Source of the DNA: Oceanospirillum sediminis | GTDB lineage: Bacteria > Pseudomonadota > Gammaproteobacteria > Pseudomonadales > Halomonadaceae | Reading direction: 5' to 3' | Assembly: GCF_014164585.1 (NCBI RefSeq) | Contig: NZ_JACJFM010000004.1 | Coordinates: 62,001 to 126,000, forward strand | DNA length: 64,000 nt | Shown: positions 29,734 through 39,855 of the stretch, piece by piece | Position numbering within the stretch: position 1 is the first letter of the stretch | How the letters are laid out: each line of letters starts with the position of its first letter | Program-made: the position numbers and the translations under genes | The notes under the pieces: model-generated | Database searches by the model: none | What the model was told of the DNA's origin: nothing | What the model saw: only the letters and a program-made list of their open reading frames with translations

Positions 29734-30297
29734 TCAGTAATAGTCCTGCACAGATGTGATGTCAGCAAAACGCTGATGCAATACCAGAGCTGTCCGGTTA
29801 TAAATTTGCTCCGGTGTGACCACCTCTTTCGTTAGCGGATGCATCATGGGGAAGGTCAGAGTGGCGTCCAGTACATAATCCACCTGATATCCCAGGTCAC
29901 TGGCAATTCTTGTGGTGGTTTCACAACATTGCTCTGTGCGAATACCACAGACCCGGAGTTTGTTGATCTTTTTATCCTGCAACCATGCATGCAAACCACT
30001 ATCGGTCATCGCATTGTGCACTCGTTTATTAAATATCTGATCACCGGGTTCTGATGAGAGAAAAGGCATCAGACGGACATAACCGGACTCCGGTGAGAAA
30101 ACACCATCATCCTCATTGTGCAACACATAAATCAGCTGCCAGTTCAATTGATGGGCCTGTTGAATCAGTGCAGTCAGATTGTTCTGAAACCGGGGAAAAT
30201 CATCATCCTGCCAGTATTTAGTGTGTTTGAAAGATTCCTGTACATCAATCACTAACAGAGCGGTATCAGATATTAAGTCGGAAGTTAAGTCTGGCAT
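29734..30297 (-). CDS. Isochorismatase-family cysteine hydrolase
   Basis: A 187-residue cytoplasmic hydrolase of the nicotinamidase/isochorismatase fold. Visible catalytic positions are Asp in LLVIDVQESF, Lys in FNKRVHNA and Cys in GIRTEQCCETT. The substrate is unknown. ATG 30297 follows an AAGAGA ribosome site; an in-frame ATG at 30333 would add 12 residues. It ends 24 bases ahead of the GFA-family gene on the same strand, so the two may share a transcript. Confidence 0.85.
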   Translation of the reverse strand: MPDLTSDLISDTALLVIDVQESFKHTKYWQDDDFPRFQNNLTALIQQAHQLNWQLIYVLHNEDDGVFSPESGYVRLMPFLSSEPGDQIFNKRVHNAMTDSGLHAWLQDKKINKLRVCGIRTEQCCETTTRIASDLGYQVDYVLDATLTFPMMHPLTKEVVTPEQIYNRTALVLHQRFADITSVQDYY

Positions 30298-30518
30298 TTG
30301 CTGTATCTCTTTATCATGAACCAACAGGGACATTATTGATAATCTGAGAAAACAGTATCAGAGCCAGCCAGGACAGATACCGGACAAGAACGGACATATA
30401 ATGATAAAGCTTAACAGAGCATTGATCGCTCCCCAAAAATGCTTGAGAATCAGCAACACCAAACAGAAAGCGGTTATTCTGATTCACCAGAAATAAGACG
30501 GGATAAACTCAGGCAGCA

Positions 30519-31166
30519 CTATGCCGCACTGCTCACCTTGTGGGCAGCACGCCAGTCCAGAAATACAGCCACGACAAGCCATGCAACCAGAAATACAGCC
30601 AGTACCTGAGGTGTTTCAGCGACATACATTACCTGATCACTAAGCAACACAGTGCCAGCAATCAGTAGCAGATAATAAGGCAGGTTCAGTAATCCGGCCA
30701 GCCAGATGACACCAATACTATGCCGCTGAGCGCCCTGCGCAAACATATAAAATGCCAGCGCATTGGTATGCAACATCGCCAGTAACAGATTTCTGAGTCG
30801 GAATTTATTGCCTTCAGCCAAAAGCGATGGACGAGAAAATAACCGACCTAACGAATAATTGATAAAGGAGCCTGTGGTTGCGGCCAGTACCATAATAAAA
30901 GTCAGACGCAACATATCACCAAAATCGGGACCAGCCATAACGACCAGCACAACAGCGAAGAACTGACCAGGAAAATAAAACCCCAGATAAATTAAAGATT
31001 CCGCAAGAATAATCAGAAATAACAACCCATCAGGCATATCCTGCAGAGAATGCTTTAACTGCTCCAGCAACAGATCTCCACCAGGCACAATGCCATAGCT
31101 GGTAAGCAGGGTAAACATCACCAGAACCAGTAAAGCCGAAGCTGGTAACACACTTTTATAGGTCAT
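30519..31166 (-). CDS. DedA/VTT-type integral membrane protein
   Basis: A 215-residue inner-membrane protein with about five helices. The segment FYFPGQFFAVVLVVMAG, followed by a glycine-containing amphipathic stretch and ATTGSFINYSLGRLFSRP, resembles the DedA/SNARE-associated (VTT) fold, whose members flip or protect membrane lipids. The match is partial, with no full set of DedA acidic and basic residues, so family membership is probable and function open. Confidence 0.65.
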   Translation of the reverse strand: MTYKSVLPASALLVLVMFTLLTSYGIVPGGDLLLEQLKHSLQDMPDGLLFLIILAESLIYLGFYFPGQFFAVVLVVMAGPDFGDMLRLTFIMVLAATTGSFINYSLGRLFSRPSLLAEGNKFRLRNLLLAMLHTNALAFYMFAQGAQRHSIGVIWLAGLLNLPYYLLLIAGTVLLSDQVMYVAETPQVLAVFLVAWLVVAVFLDWRAAHKVSSAA

Positions 31167-31257
31167 CAGAGAAGCCCGGACAGAATTTTTCGTTTATACG
31201 CCGGATATCTTTCAGTGGTGCTCCCGCTCTACGCTTAAAAAGTTCAAGATCATCCTG

Positions 31258-31290
31258 AAAAAAAGAGTCAGCCTATTGCTAACTCTTTTT
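31258..31290 (-). terminator. Terminator after the chemoreceptor gene
   Basis: On minus, AAAAAGAGTTAGC pairs with GCTGACTCTTTTTTT around a short loop with one mismatch. The T run closes the chemoreceptor transcript. Confidence 0.85.
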
Positions 31291-31362
31291 AATCCCCCCT
31301 TGCTTAACCAGAATATCTGATTTCTGGATTGCTAACGCAATACGTCAGCAAAGCAGCGATGA

Positions 31363-33630
31363 TCAACGGGCATACTGTGCGATGGCACAATCCATTCCGG
31401 CAACAATCTGATCCGATAATTCGCACACCTGACGATACAGTTGCTCGGCCCGTCGCATATCACCTTTTTCTTTCAGTTCAATGATTTGTTTAATTAACTG
31501 ATGTAACTGTTCATGTGGTTGTTCAATGGCTTTCAGGTCTGAGTTATGGCTGCATACCTCATGCCCTTCACCGTAATACCAGAGGCCAAAATCACATTCA
31601 TGGGCCGAGACGGCCTGATTCATTGAAATGCCCTGGCCTGTATCCAGGAAAGTTCTCAAACGCATTTTCCAGGCCTGGTGGGCACTACGGGCTACAGCAA
31701 GCTCTGTCGCCGGATCTTTACTGACTTTAAAGCGACGAACCAGACTCATCAGAGCGGTCATCTCAGAGCCCATAGCAGAGGATTTCTGCATAATTTTTCC
31801 GGCTCCCTGATAGGTTTCTTCTGCGCCATCGGCAATGCTGATCACACTGTGATTAATTTCATCCGAAACCTGACTTTGCTGATCCGCCGCACTGGCGATC
31901 TGATAAACCGTATCATTAATCTGCTGCATGCCTTCTGAAATCGCTTTCAGCGCATTTCCAGACTCACTGGCTACTTCAACCAGAGCACTCACATGCTGCT
32001 GACTTTCATTAATCACTTCTGTGGTTTCACCCGTCACTTGCTGAAGTTCGGTGATCATAGTATTGATTTGCCCTGTCGCTTCCTGAGTCCGGCTGGCCAG
32101 GGAACGAACTTCATCCGCTACAACAGCAAACCCCCGCCCCTGTTCACCGGCGCGAGCCGCTTCAATGGCTGCGTTCAAAGCAAGAAGATTCGTTTGCTCA
32201 GCAATACTGTGAATCACATCCAGGATAGTGTGAATCTCCTGAGACTGCTGGTTCACCCGATTAATCATTTCAACCGTTGAGTTCACGTTATCGGCCATAT
32301 GATGAATGGTTTCGATGCTCTCGTTAACAACAGTGTAACTCTGAGTTGCCTGCTGGCTGGCACTGGCTGTAACCTCAGAAGTACTGCCTGCATGCATGGC
32401 AACGTCCTGCGCTGTTGCTGTCATTTCATTGACTGCCGCCGCTACCTCACCGGTGCTGTTTTGCTGATTGCGAGCACAGGTAATGGTTTGTTCCGTAATA
32501 TCAAATAGTTCTGATCCGGAGCTGGACACCGCCGCCACGGACTTCATCAGACTCTTAACCAGTTGCTCAATATTGGCAATAAACAGATTGATTGACTGGG
32601 CAATCTCACCCAATTCGTTATCCCCTTCAATCCGCAGTGTGCGCGTCAGATCACCGTCACCAGAAGAGATATTATCAACCGCCTGACGCATCTTATTCAG
32701 AGGAGAAACAATACTGCGCGTGATAATGACAGCCAGCAGAATTCCGGCAGTAATAAAGATCAGAGCAATAACAACAGAGTGCATCACAGATTCACTCAAC
32801 ATGGCCACATAATCCCCCCGGTCCATAGCAATCTCTACAACAGCAACCGGTTTTCCGGAAAAATCATGCAGGAGATTAGCATAAACCGCATAGCTCTGAT
32901 TCCCTCTATTAACCTGACTGATAACAACAGTTCCACTAATTACCTGTTGTATTTCAGCCGGTGCCAGCAGATCGGCATTGCCCAGAGTCGACACATAAGC
33001 TTCTGCCTGGTTGCCATCCAATTTAAACACCTGCAACTCAACACCGGTATCTGCTTTCACCTGATCAAAAAAGCTCTGCCCAAGAGAAAAGCCGAATTCA
33101 ACAGAGCCCCAGTGTTTCTGATCAATGATCACAGGAGCGACACCTCGAATACCTAACCCGGCGACCCCTTTTTCAATACCATTGACCCGTTTTTTCTGCT
33201 GATTGGTCTCTACGACCGTTTCCCGGAAACCGGATAAATCATCACCGAATTTAGCCGGTTTATGCACTCTCAACCAGGAGGTGGCGGGCGGTTGATGAAA
33301 TTGGAACTGGCGCAAACCAAAGGTTTCTTTCAACTGTTTAAAACCAGGCTGCGTACTTCTGATCAGAGCCTGACGATCACCCCGACTCAAATAATCATGC
33401 ACCTCAGGCTGTTGGGCAATATAGGTTGCCAGAGCACTGGCCAGCCTTTCCTCTCCGTGGATTTTGCCTTCCAGCTGTCTGAACAGACCTTTAAGTTCCC
33501 TTTTTTCTGCGGTTGATATCAACTGCTGCATATCGGTTAACAAAAATGGAATGACCATAGTGCACACCAGAATCATCAATGCAGAAAAGCCGATAATCAG
33601 CCGGGTTCTGATACGAAGGTGTCGGAACAT
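31363..33630 (-). CDS. Methyl-accepting chemotaxis protein with a C-terminal CZB zinc domain
   Basis: A 755-residue chemoreceptor. Membrane helix 1 spans about residues 10-32, a large periplasmic Cache-like sensor about 35-285, and helix 2 about 287-308. A HAMP domain (about 305-360) precedes the signalling domain, whose hairpin tip reads [23 protein letters not shown]. The last 100 residues are a CZB domain (HQAWKMRL, then [15 protein letters not shown]), known in relatives to bind zinc and sense hypochlorous acid or cytoplasmic zinc. No chemotaxis gene is adjacent. Confidence 0.93.
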   Translation of the reverse strand: MFRHLRIRTRLIIGFSALMILVCTMVIPFLLTDMQQLISTAEKRELKGLFRQLEGKIHGEERLASALATYIAQQPEVHDYLSRGDRQALIRSTQPGFKQLKETFGLRQFQFHQPPATSWLRVHKPAKFGDDLSGFRETVVETNQQKKRVNGIEKGVAGLGIRGVAPVIIDQKHWGSVEFGFSLGQSFFDQVKADTGVELQVFKLDGNQAEAYVSTLGNADLLAPAEIQQVISGTVVISQVNRGNQSYAVYANLLHDFSGKPVAVVEIAMDRGDYVAMLSESVMHSVVIALIFITAGILLAVIITRSIVSPLNKMRQAVDNISSGDGDLTRTLRIEGDNELGEIAQSINLFIANIEQLVKSLMKSVAAVSSSGSELFDITEQTITCARNQQNSTGEVAAAVNEMTATAQDVAMHAGSTSEVTASASQQATQSYTVVNESIETIHHMADNVNSTVEMINRVNQQSQEIHTILDVIHSIAEQTNLLALNAAIEAARAGEQGRGFAVVADEVRSLASRTQEATGQINTMITELQQVTGETTEVINESQQHVSALVEVASESGNALKAISEGMQQINDTVYQIASAADQQSQVSDEINHSVISIADGAEETYQGAGKIMQKSSAMGSEMTALMSLVRRFKVSKDPATELAVARSAHQAWKMRLRTFLDTGQGISMNQAVSAHECDFGLWYYGEGHEVCSHNSDLKAIEQPHEQLHQLIKQIIELKEKGDMRRAEQLYRQVCELSDQIVAGMDCAIAQYAR

Positions 33631-33835
33631 ACAGGCCTCTTTCTCTTAGGTAAAATCTTATTTAGAAACTTTTTTTCAATAGAAATCTAATGTTAATTTT
33701 ACAAAGAGAAACAAACAAGTCTCTGTTAGTTTAATGAAATACAGAAAAATGATGGCAAAAAAGGCTGGTAAGGCAGCTTATACATGAATTGATGCATAAG
33801 CTGCTAACAACAAGATTGCAAAATCTCAATTCGCT

Positions 33836-35137
33836 TCAGGCAAAGGAGAAGTTATTTTTACCACTGCGTTTAATACGGTACATGGCCTGATCCGCAGCTT
33901 TCAGCAAACCTTCTGCCGTTTGGCCTGATCCGGGATATAACGCAATACCTATACTGGCACCAATGTAGGCCAGCTGTGGCTGACAGTTTTCACTACAGAT
34001 CTGAATAGGAATATCCAGTGACTGAATCATATCTCCGGCTATAGCAGAAAAATCACGGTTTTTCTCCAGATCCGGCAGAATAACCAGAAACTCATCGCCA
34101 CCAATGCGCCCAACAGTGTCCTGAGGCCCGGTTTTCTCTCTCAATCGCTGTGCAACCGTCTTCAGAACATGATCTCCGGCATCATGACCATAATTATCAT
34201 TAACCGCTTTAAACCCATCCAGATCAATAAACATCAATGCGACCTGCGCCTGATTATCACGGGCAAAGCTGAAAGATTGCTCCATACGATCTTTACATAA
34301 ACGCAAACCGGCCAATCCGGTCAGAGCATCATAATGCGCCATTTTTTTCAACGCATCCCCCGCTGCTTCAGCCTGTTTAAGCGCATTATGCAAGTCAGTG
34401 ACATCGTATTCAGAAACCAGCGTAATATAATCTCCGGTCAAAGGGTGGCGGCTGGTACGGATATCCACAGTATGGCGGCGAACCCCTGCCTGAGTTTTCA
34501 TCAGATGCTCCTGCTGACCATCCTGACGCGCTCTGGCCTGCTCCAGCCGGAATCGTCCTTCTTCCGGACTGGAAAAGCGCCGTTCAAACTCAGTCATTCC
34601 CTCTGGCATCGCCTGCTCTGAGAGATAACCGTACTTTTCTGCCGCCGCAGGATTTTCAAATAAAGGAGCACCATCCAGAGTAAAGCTGGTAACTGCCACC
34701 GAGGTATAACGAATCGCTTCAGCAAACAACAGGGTCTCCGGATCTTCTCCCAGATTCACTTCCTCACTGATAAAGGCAATAATCCCCCGGTGCTTTTCAG
34801 GCCCCAGCAATACCGCTTTATGGCGCATCAATAGCACACGGGGCTTACCGCCCGGATACGTCGTCCAGGGGTCCAGAGTCATGCCCTGAGCGACCGCTTT
34901 ATAAAACGTCTGCTCAGTACGCTTACGTGCCCCTTCTGTATCTGCCGACAAATCCTTGTCAATCAGCTGCTGCAGGTGATCCAGCCCCCAGAATTTCAGT
35001 GCACTGCTGTTCCCCCACCAGAACCCATGCCGATCCAGATCAAAAATCCAGATAATATCCGGCACCAGCTCAAAACTGGCAATATCCTGGTGGCTTTCTA
35101 ATACGGTCAGATGGGAGAAATCGGTTTCGGTATACAA
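33836..35137 (-). CDS. PAS-containing diguanylate cyclase
   Basis: A 433-residue protein. One or two PAS-like sensory domains (about 20-240) precede a GGDEF domain (about 265-430). The active site IGGDEF is intact, so c-di-GMP synthesis from GTP is likely. The inhibitory I-site, normally RxxD five residues ahead of GGDEF, reads GPQD here, so product inhibition is probably lost. No membrane segment is seen. This is the last chromosomal gene before the phage-tail locus. Confidence 0.9.
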   Translation of the reverse strand: MYTETDFSHLTVLESHQDIASFELVPDIIWIFDLDRHGFWWGNSSALKFWGLDHLQQLIDKDLSADTEGARKRTEQTFYKAVAQGMTLDPWTTYPGGKPRVLLMRHKAVLLGPEKHRGIIAFISEEVNLGEDPETLLFAEAIRYTSVAVTSFTLDGAPLFENPAAAEKYGYLSEQAMPEGMTEFERRFSSPEEGRFRLEQARARQDGQQEHLMKTQAGVRRHTVDIRTSRHPLTGDYITLVSEYDVTDLHNALKQAEAAGDALKKMAHYDALTGLAGLRLCKDRMEQSFSFARDNQAQVALMFIDLDGFKAVNDNYGHDAGDHVLKTVAQRLREKTGPQDTVGRIGGDEFLVILPDLEKNRDFSAIAGDMIQSLDIPIQICSENCQPQLAYIGASIGIALYPGSGQTAEGLLKAADQAMYRIKRSGKNNFSFA

Positions 35138-35416
35138 AACCCGGCCTCATATAGTTCATAGCCCTGTAGCCTGAACATCCATAGCGGCACAGCGTTGAAA
35201 ATAAAGAAGGGGTCAAATCCTGACGTTAACCCAATGGAAAATCTGATTATCTGTAACCAGAATAACTTTTAATGGGTATCGGCCAAAGATGCAATATCAG
35301 AAGGAAATTTCGACTATTTTGTTGAGAGTCGATGCGGGGAAAATAGAGCAAATTCTATATACGACACCATTGATAGCATTATATTTATTCAGAAAGCTCA
35401 TACATTCTGAGCAGAG

Positions 35417-35905
35417 CTATAATTTCACACCATCAATAAATAACTGATCGACCTGGTTACCAGTTAGTCGCAACATATCTGCCAGCATCCCAGTAAAACG
35501 ATGCTCCCTATGAATTTCAGTCGCGTATTCCCACTCTATTTCTGCATATTCCCGATCATTCTCTGGCAATGCAGCAATAGCAATCGCAACATCCGATAGC
35601 CTGCCGATGCTATGCAGCACTAACCTTGCCTGTCGTGCAGAAAGGATTAAAGGAACGGGCTCAGGATTAGTTATTTCCTGTAATTCAGCATACATCTCTT
35701 CATCAGATATGAACCATCCATTATCATAACGAAATATATTGCTATAAAATTTAAATTCAGGAGCCATAACTTCTTCGATGATATAATCTGACTCTTTAAC
35801 ATCTAAAGCAATCAATGGTTCAGATAGCACACCTGAACTAAAAACAGGCTTATTTTCACTATATGCGAAAACAACATCATCAATTTTTCTTTTTACAATA
35901 TACAT
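35417..35905 (-). CDS. Probable phage tail-fiber assembly protein
   Basis: A 162-residue protein placed directly after the fiber gene, where fiber chaperones usually lie. The central segment SARQARLVLHSIGRLSDV resembles a short motif common in small phage fiber-accessory proteins. Its ribosome site AGGAGG is perfect and overlaps the last two Arg codons and stop of the fiber gene, so the two are tightly coupled. The sequence is AT-rich. Function is inferred from position. Confidence 0.55.
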   Translation of the reverse strand: MYIVKRKIDDVVFAYSENKPVFSSGVLSEPLIALDVKESDYIIEEVMAPEFKFYSNIFRYDNGWFISDEEMYAELQEITNPEPVPLILSARQARLVLHSIGRLSDVAIAIAALPENDREYAEIEWEYATEIHREHRFTGMLADMLRLTGNQVDQLFIDGVKL

Positions 35906-35911
35906 TCAATG

Positions 35912-36901
35912 TTACCTCCTAATAAGAATGCTTGTATCAGACACAGCAATTCCTACTTTTGACAACCCAGTATTGTATGGCTGAATTCCACCACCTGGAG
36001 CTAACCAGTATTCACTTTTAATTGACAAACCAGAAAAGCCATCAACTATATCTCCTTCAACCGCCACACTTGCATCAGATCCTACAAGAGCATCACGTCG
36101 GGCAAGACCTATATAGTCTTTAGCATTCGATCCTGCAGGGCGAATTACCCTTGAGTACCCCGATTTAATATCCTCTTTATACCTATCAAAAACAACTGCT
36201 GACGATATTGCTTTACTATACACAACAACACTTTCACCTCTACCAGAGCTATCATACATAACTGGAGAGTCGAAAACGAATTTCCCATCAGCATAATCTG
36301 CCAAACAATAGTACCGCTGATATGGATATTTAGTCCCCCAAAAAAAAACATACCGTCCACTAATATCATCAAAGAAAAAAACAGGATTATAAATATGCTG
36401 CTTTTCTCCAATTTCAGAGACTGCACTAATAGAAATCAAATCACCAGACGTATCAACAACCATTAACCTTATACAATATGGGCTACTGCTAATAGCATTA
36501 CAAACAAAAAGTTTGCTAAGCTGAGAAGAAAAAAACAAATATGTTTTACTACTACGCTGATCCAAATCAGCCACATTATTAACATTTAACTCATCACCTA
36601 ATGTAAAACCACCCAAATAGTCTGGCTTAATTGTATTAGCATAACGTATAGATGATTCATGATAACAGTAACAAAACAAAATTTTTCCTGTGGAGTGATC
36701 ACACTTTAAAGCAGATACAAAGCTAACTATAGATTTACAACTGATATTTTCAGAGTACTCAACAACTGCCTTACCATTGTTAACTGATAATATTGCAGCA
36801 GCTAACGCGCCACTGTGAGATCTCCCCAAAAAAATAAATTGTCCTGTATTTGTTTTTTCAAAAAAACCACCTACTGAATTCAACTCTCCTAAATTTTGCA
36901 C
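35912..36901 (-). CDS. Phage tail fiber, C-terminal part (separate frame)
   Basis: A 329-residue frame, beginning with a GTG that is probably not a real start. It has repeated blade-like segments (ILFCYCYHESSIRYAN, RYVFFWGTKYPYQRYYCLAD) suggesting a beta-propeller, and ends with a compact beta domain (DYIGLARRDALVG to ILIRR) like that at the end of many phage fibers. The reading frame is open upstream to the T8 tract of the preceding frame, so I take it as the second half of one fiber protein joined by a -1 shift. It is AT-rich compared with the rest of the cluster. Confidence 0.7.
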   Translation of the reverse strand: MQNLGELNSVGGFFEKTNTGQFIFLGRSHSGALAAAILSVNNGKAVVEYSENISCKSIVSFVSALKCDHSTGKILFCYCYHESSIRYANTIKPDYLGGFTLGDELNVNNVADLDQRSSKTYLFFSSQLSKLFVCNAISSSPYCIRLMVVDTSGDLISISAVSEIGEKQHIYNPVFFFDDISGRYVFFWGTKYPYQRYYCLADYADGKFVFDSPVMYDSSGRGESVVVYSKAISSAVVFDRYKEDIKSGYSRVIRPAGSNAKDYIGLARRDALVGSDASVAVEGDIVDGFSGLSIKSEYWLAPGGGIQPYNTGLSKVGIAVSDTSILIRR

Positions 36902-36933
36902 AGGTTGAACAATCGCAGTCGTTTCGCTAATAG

Positions 36934-37650
36934 TTATTTTTGTATAGAGTTTTGATTTACTATGTGGACCACCACAAAAAAAACATCGATATTCCCATCC
37001 CTATCCTCATACATATGGACAAAGGAATTACCAACAAAAACAACACCTTCATCAAGAACATAAGCATCCCCCCCAGATACTCCAACCATAACAAACTTAA
37101 TACACTTATAATTAGCATAAGCTACTATAAAAGCAGAGTAACGCTCAACATAAACAGCAGCGCGATACAAGGTATCTTCGCTTGTTATTTTATTTAATGC
37201 TCCAATATATCCTCCGTCAATCCCTACAGGAGATACTGTACCATTACTATTCAAAACAACTGGCTCTGACTTTGATATATCTGATGATGCTTTTAATTTT
37301 AATTCAGGGTTTAAGATAGCACTTGCATTACCATCCGAGAATAAGCTGGAAATATATTCTACTGCATCCTCAATAGCCGGGTTTAAACTCACATCCATTA
37401 AGTCACGAGCACTTTGTAAGTCTTCTGAAACCTGATTACTTCTTTGTACAACATCAGCATAGCGATCACCAATTTGACTGACTGCATTCTGCAAATCACT
37501 GGCGCACCATGTAAGTTGTTGCGCCCAGTTTTCTACATCCACTTGAGTACCGTTTATTTTTTCAATAAACTCAGTCGTATCGCCGACTTGAACTTTATAC
37601 TGTGTAAGATCAATAGGCCCAGGAGTTCGGATAGTTATTGTTTCCGACAT
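36934..37650 (-). CDS. Phage tail fiber, N-terminal part
   Basis: A 238-residue frame from the ATG at 37650, chosen because AGAGGG lies 8 bases ahead and it avoids overlap with the gene upstream. The N-terminus (MSETITIRTPGPIDLTQYKV) resembles tail-attachment ends of fibers. A helical stretch follows (about 35-95), then a small beta domain (KLKASSDISKSEPVVLN) and the beginning of a propeller-like region. Translation ends abruptly with about 13 unrelated residues after the T8 tract, which fits a frame loss rather than a natural end. Confidence 0.72.
   Translation of the reverse strand: MSETITIRTPGPIDLTQYKVQVGDTTEFIEKINGTQVDVENWAQQLTWCASDLQNAVSQIGDRYADVVQRSNQVSEDLQSARDLMDVSLNPAIEDAVEYISSLFSDGNASAILNPELKLKASSDISKSEPVVLNSNGTVSPVGIDGGYIGALNKITSEDTLYRAAVYVERYSAFIVAYANYKCIKFVMVGVSGGDAYVLDEGVVFVGNSFVHMYEDRDGNIDVFFVVVHIVNQNSIQK
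36976..36983 (-). other. T8 slippery tract joining two fiber frames
   Basis: On minus the codons read GTT TTT TTT GTG. A -1 slip on T TTT TTT would continue as TGT GGT GGT CCA and stay open into the 329-residue frame. A one-base sequencing or replication indel in the homopolymer would have the same effect. Confidence 0.65.
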
Positions 37651-37666
37651 AGAAAATACCCTCTTG

Positions 37667-38491
37667 TTAGACTTCCATAAATGACAGTTCTGACTGCCAG
37701 TTCTGATAGTGGGAGTGAACATGTCTGACAGAGTTAATACGTCTGCAGACCATCGTGTGTTCAAGAATATGAACACCGTCAGATTCCGGATACAAACAAA
37801 CCAGCAGGTCACTGTTCATTCTGTTTTTAACAAGCTCAGTAATCAGCTTCTGCCGGTCCGTTTCATTCAACCAATCCAGCTTTAAGGTAAAGGATCGCCG
37901 GAGATCTCCAGTGCCTATTGTTCTTAGCGAACCACCTTCGGTTTGCACATGCTCGCCTGTTTCCAGCCATTCCAGCTGAAGACCGTAGCTCATATTGACC
38001 GATGGCGAGAATGACAACCCGGCAAAAATACGTCCGACTTCAAAATAGTCATTATCAGATGACGACGTCATAGTGATTCGGTAGCTATCTGCAATAATGG
38101 GAGTATCCAGCCAGTAAAGAACCAGAGATGCACCGCCAGGAAGTTTATCGTTATAGGACGCTCCCCATGGATCAATTCCTGCCCGCCAGACACCTGCCGG
38201 AATAAGCATTGCGGTAGCAATATCACCGCTGTCATGTACAAGGTTGCTATCCTGTAGAATCTCAATCTGCACATTACCTAAAGCACCAAGGTTGTGCCGG
38301 GCTATTGCAATACAATTGATATAGGAACCATGAGGTAAAACAGCATTAAGAACCTGTTTTTGTAAGTTAGCCGAGCGCCATACCATAGGGCGTTCAGAAC
38401 GTTGAGTGTAAGCCACGGGCATTGCTTCGCTCGTTGCGGTCAGTGTCGCAACATCATGAAGATTCCGGGCCAGAATTCTCATTTGTGTCAT
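37667..38491 (-). CDS. Phage tail structural protein, possibly carbohydrate-binding fold
   Basis: A 274-residue protein with a central beta-rich domain (about 45-160; segments HGSYINCIAIARHNLGALGNVQIEIL and DSYRITMTSSSDND) that looks like a galactose-binding jelly roll, and a C-terminal domain around LKLDWLNETDRQKL. Its start overlaps the preceding gene stop by 1 base. Position between hub-like and fiber genes suggests a distal tail part. No named family is recognised. Confidence 0.6.
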   Translation of the reverse strand: MTQMRILARNLHDVATLTATSEAMPVAYTQRSERPMVWRSANLQKQVLNAVLPHGSYINCIAIARHNLGALGNVQIEILQDSNLVHDSGDIATAMLIPAGVWRAGIDPWGASYNDKLPGGASLVLYWLDTPIIADSYRITMTSSSDNDYFEVGRIFAGLSFSPSVNMSYGLQLEWLETGEHVQTEGGSLRTIGTGDLRRSFTLKLDWLNETDRQKLITELVKNRMNSDLLVCLYPESDGVHILEHTMVCRRINSVRHVHSHYQNWQSELSFMEV

Positions 38492-39855
38492 CAGTACCAG
38501 ACCTCCAGCACTGTTTTATCCTGCGTAGGCGACATACGGGCACTTATCACCCTGCCAATCCGCCCTGTCAGGCGTGAATGATTGATATGAACGGCAGAGC
38601 CGACAATATCTCCGCTCCAGACAATAAAAACCTCCAGTTCCCAGACTTCATGCCGTTCTGCACGTATCGACATGCGGCGTGTACTTTCTGTAACAGCATC
38701 CGCTCGATCAGCAATAACTGTATCCAGACTTTGTTCCGGTGCCAGAGGATAATCCGGCAGGTTATGAGTGCGGGTTTCAGTCAGCCAGTCCTGCCTTAAG
38801 CGCTCGGCCATAGCCGGGTCATTGTCATTCACCGATCCGGCTACTTCAGAGAGAGGGGTGTGATTACGAGAAAAGTTAAACCTGAGTTCGCGCCAGGGTT
38901 CTTCTGTTCTGATCAGAGCAACCTGATCCTGAGCAATATCATCAGCATAAAGTTCGAAATCAGCCGGCCCTGGCAGGGTGAGCTGCCGGACCTGCAGTTC
39001 ACCCTGTAATGTGATAGACCAGTGTGCCCCAATTGATCTGCAGACATCATCCAGAATCTGCCGACCAGTCACTTCTCCGTCGTAATACAATCCCAGTTTA
39101 TAATCAGGCACAGACACCGGCATAAGAGTCAGACCATAACGATCAGCGACCCACTGAAACACAAGAGCCGCAGTATTATGCGGCTCTTTGACTTCACAGG
39201 AGATAGACCTGGGCGTATAGGATTGGGTTACAAATTGTCCACTGGGATAATCAGGACTGTGGCTCATTACGGGTCCATTACCATCCCGGACAATTACAGA
39301 GGTTATCGGCAACCAGCTGACAATATAATTGAGACTCTGAGTATCCGTTCGAATAGCCGGAACACCAAAAACATCGCCCAGAATTAAAGGCTCAGGGCGA
39401 TCCTTACCGTTAATTTCAGGCCGTTCAATGGACTTATCTAATCGGGCTGAGGCGTCATACAGACTCAACACCATTCGTCCTCGACGAGCTTCCTGCACAC
39501 CACCGTTTGTTTGCCTGGCAATAATGCGAAAATCATCCAGCGACCAGTCCGGCGCCCCCAGTTTCAGAACAACCGGATACCCTCGCCAGAGATATTCCTG
39601 CCAATGACTGATGCTGCTATCATCTGTTAACTGCAGATCACCGACTGCCAGTAAGGCATCCAGGCGACTGGTTATATCAAACACACCCGACAAAATATCA
39701 TTGTACGGTTGGTTTGGAACACTATCACCCGGATGACTGATATAAGGGTGATTAGCAACATATTCTTTACCGGCACTATGTTCCAGCTCAGCCAGAAGAA
39801 CTCTGGGTTCATTAGGCTGACGCAACCAGTGCTGATACTGATCATCCGTAATCAT
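38491..39855 (-). CDS. Phage tail hub-like protein
   Basis: A 454-residue protein just after the tape measure, where the tail tip or hub gene sits in siphophages. The middle (about 225-300) has VADRYGLTLMPV and ILDDVCRSIGAHWSITLQGELQVRQL, resembling tail-hub proteins. The first 170 residues are a separate beta-rich domain. It overlaps the tape-measure stop by 1 base. Identity is inferred from position and this partial resemblance. Confidence 0.6.
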   Translation of the reverse strand: MITDDQYQHWLRQPNEPRVLLAELEHSAGKEYVANHPYISHPGDSVPNQPYNDILSGVFDITSRLDALLAVGDLQLTDDSSISHWQEYLWRGYPVVLKLGAPDWSLDDFRIIARQTNGGVQEARRGRMVLSLYDASARLDKSIERPEINGKDRPEPLILGDVFGVPAIRTDTQSLNYIVSWLPITSVIVRDGNGPVMSHSPDYPSGQFVTQSYTPRSISCEVKEPHNTAALVFQWVADRYGLTLMPVSVPDYKLGLYYDGEVTGRQILDDVCRSIGAHWSITLQGELQVRQLTLPGPADFELYADDIAQDQVALIRTEEPWRELRFNFSRNHTPLSEVAGSVNDNDPAMAERLRQDWLTETRTHNLPDYPLAPEQSLDTVIADRADAVTESTRRMSIRAERHEVWELEVFIVWSGDIVGSAVHINHSRLTGRIGRVISARMSPTQDKTVLEVWY

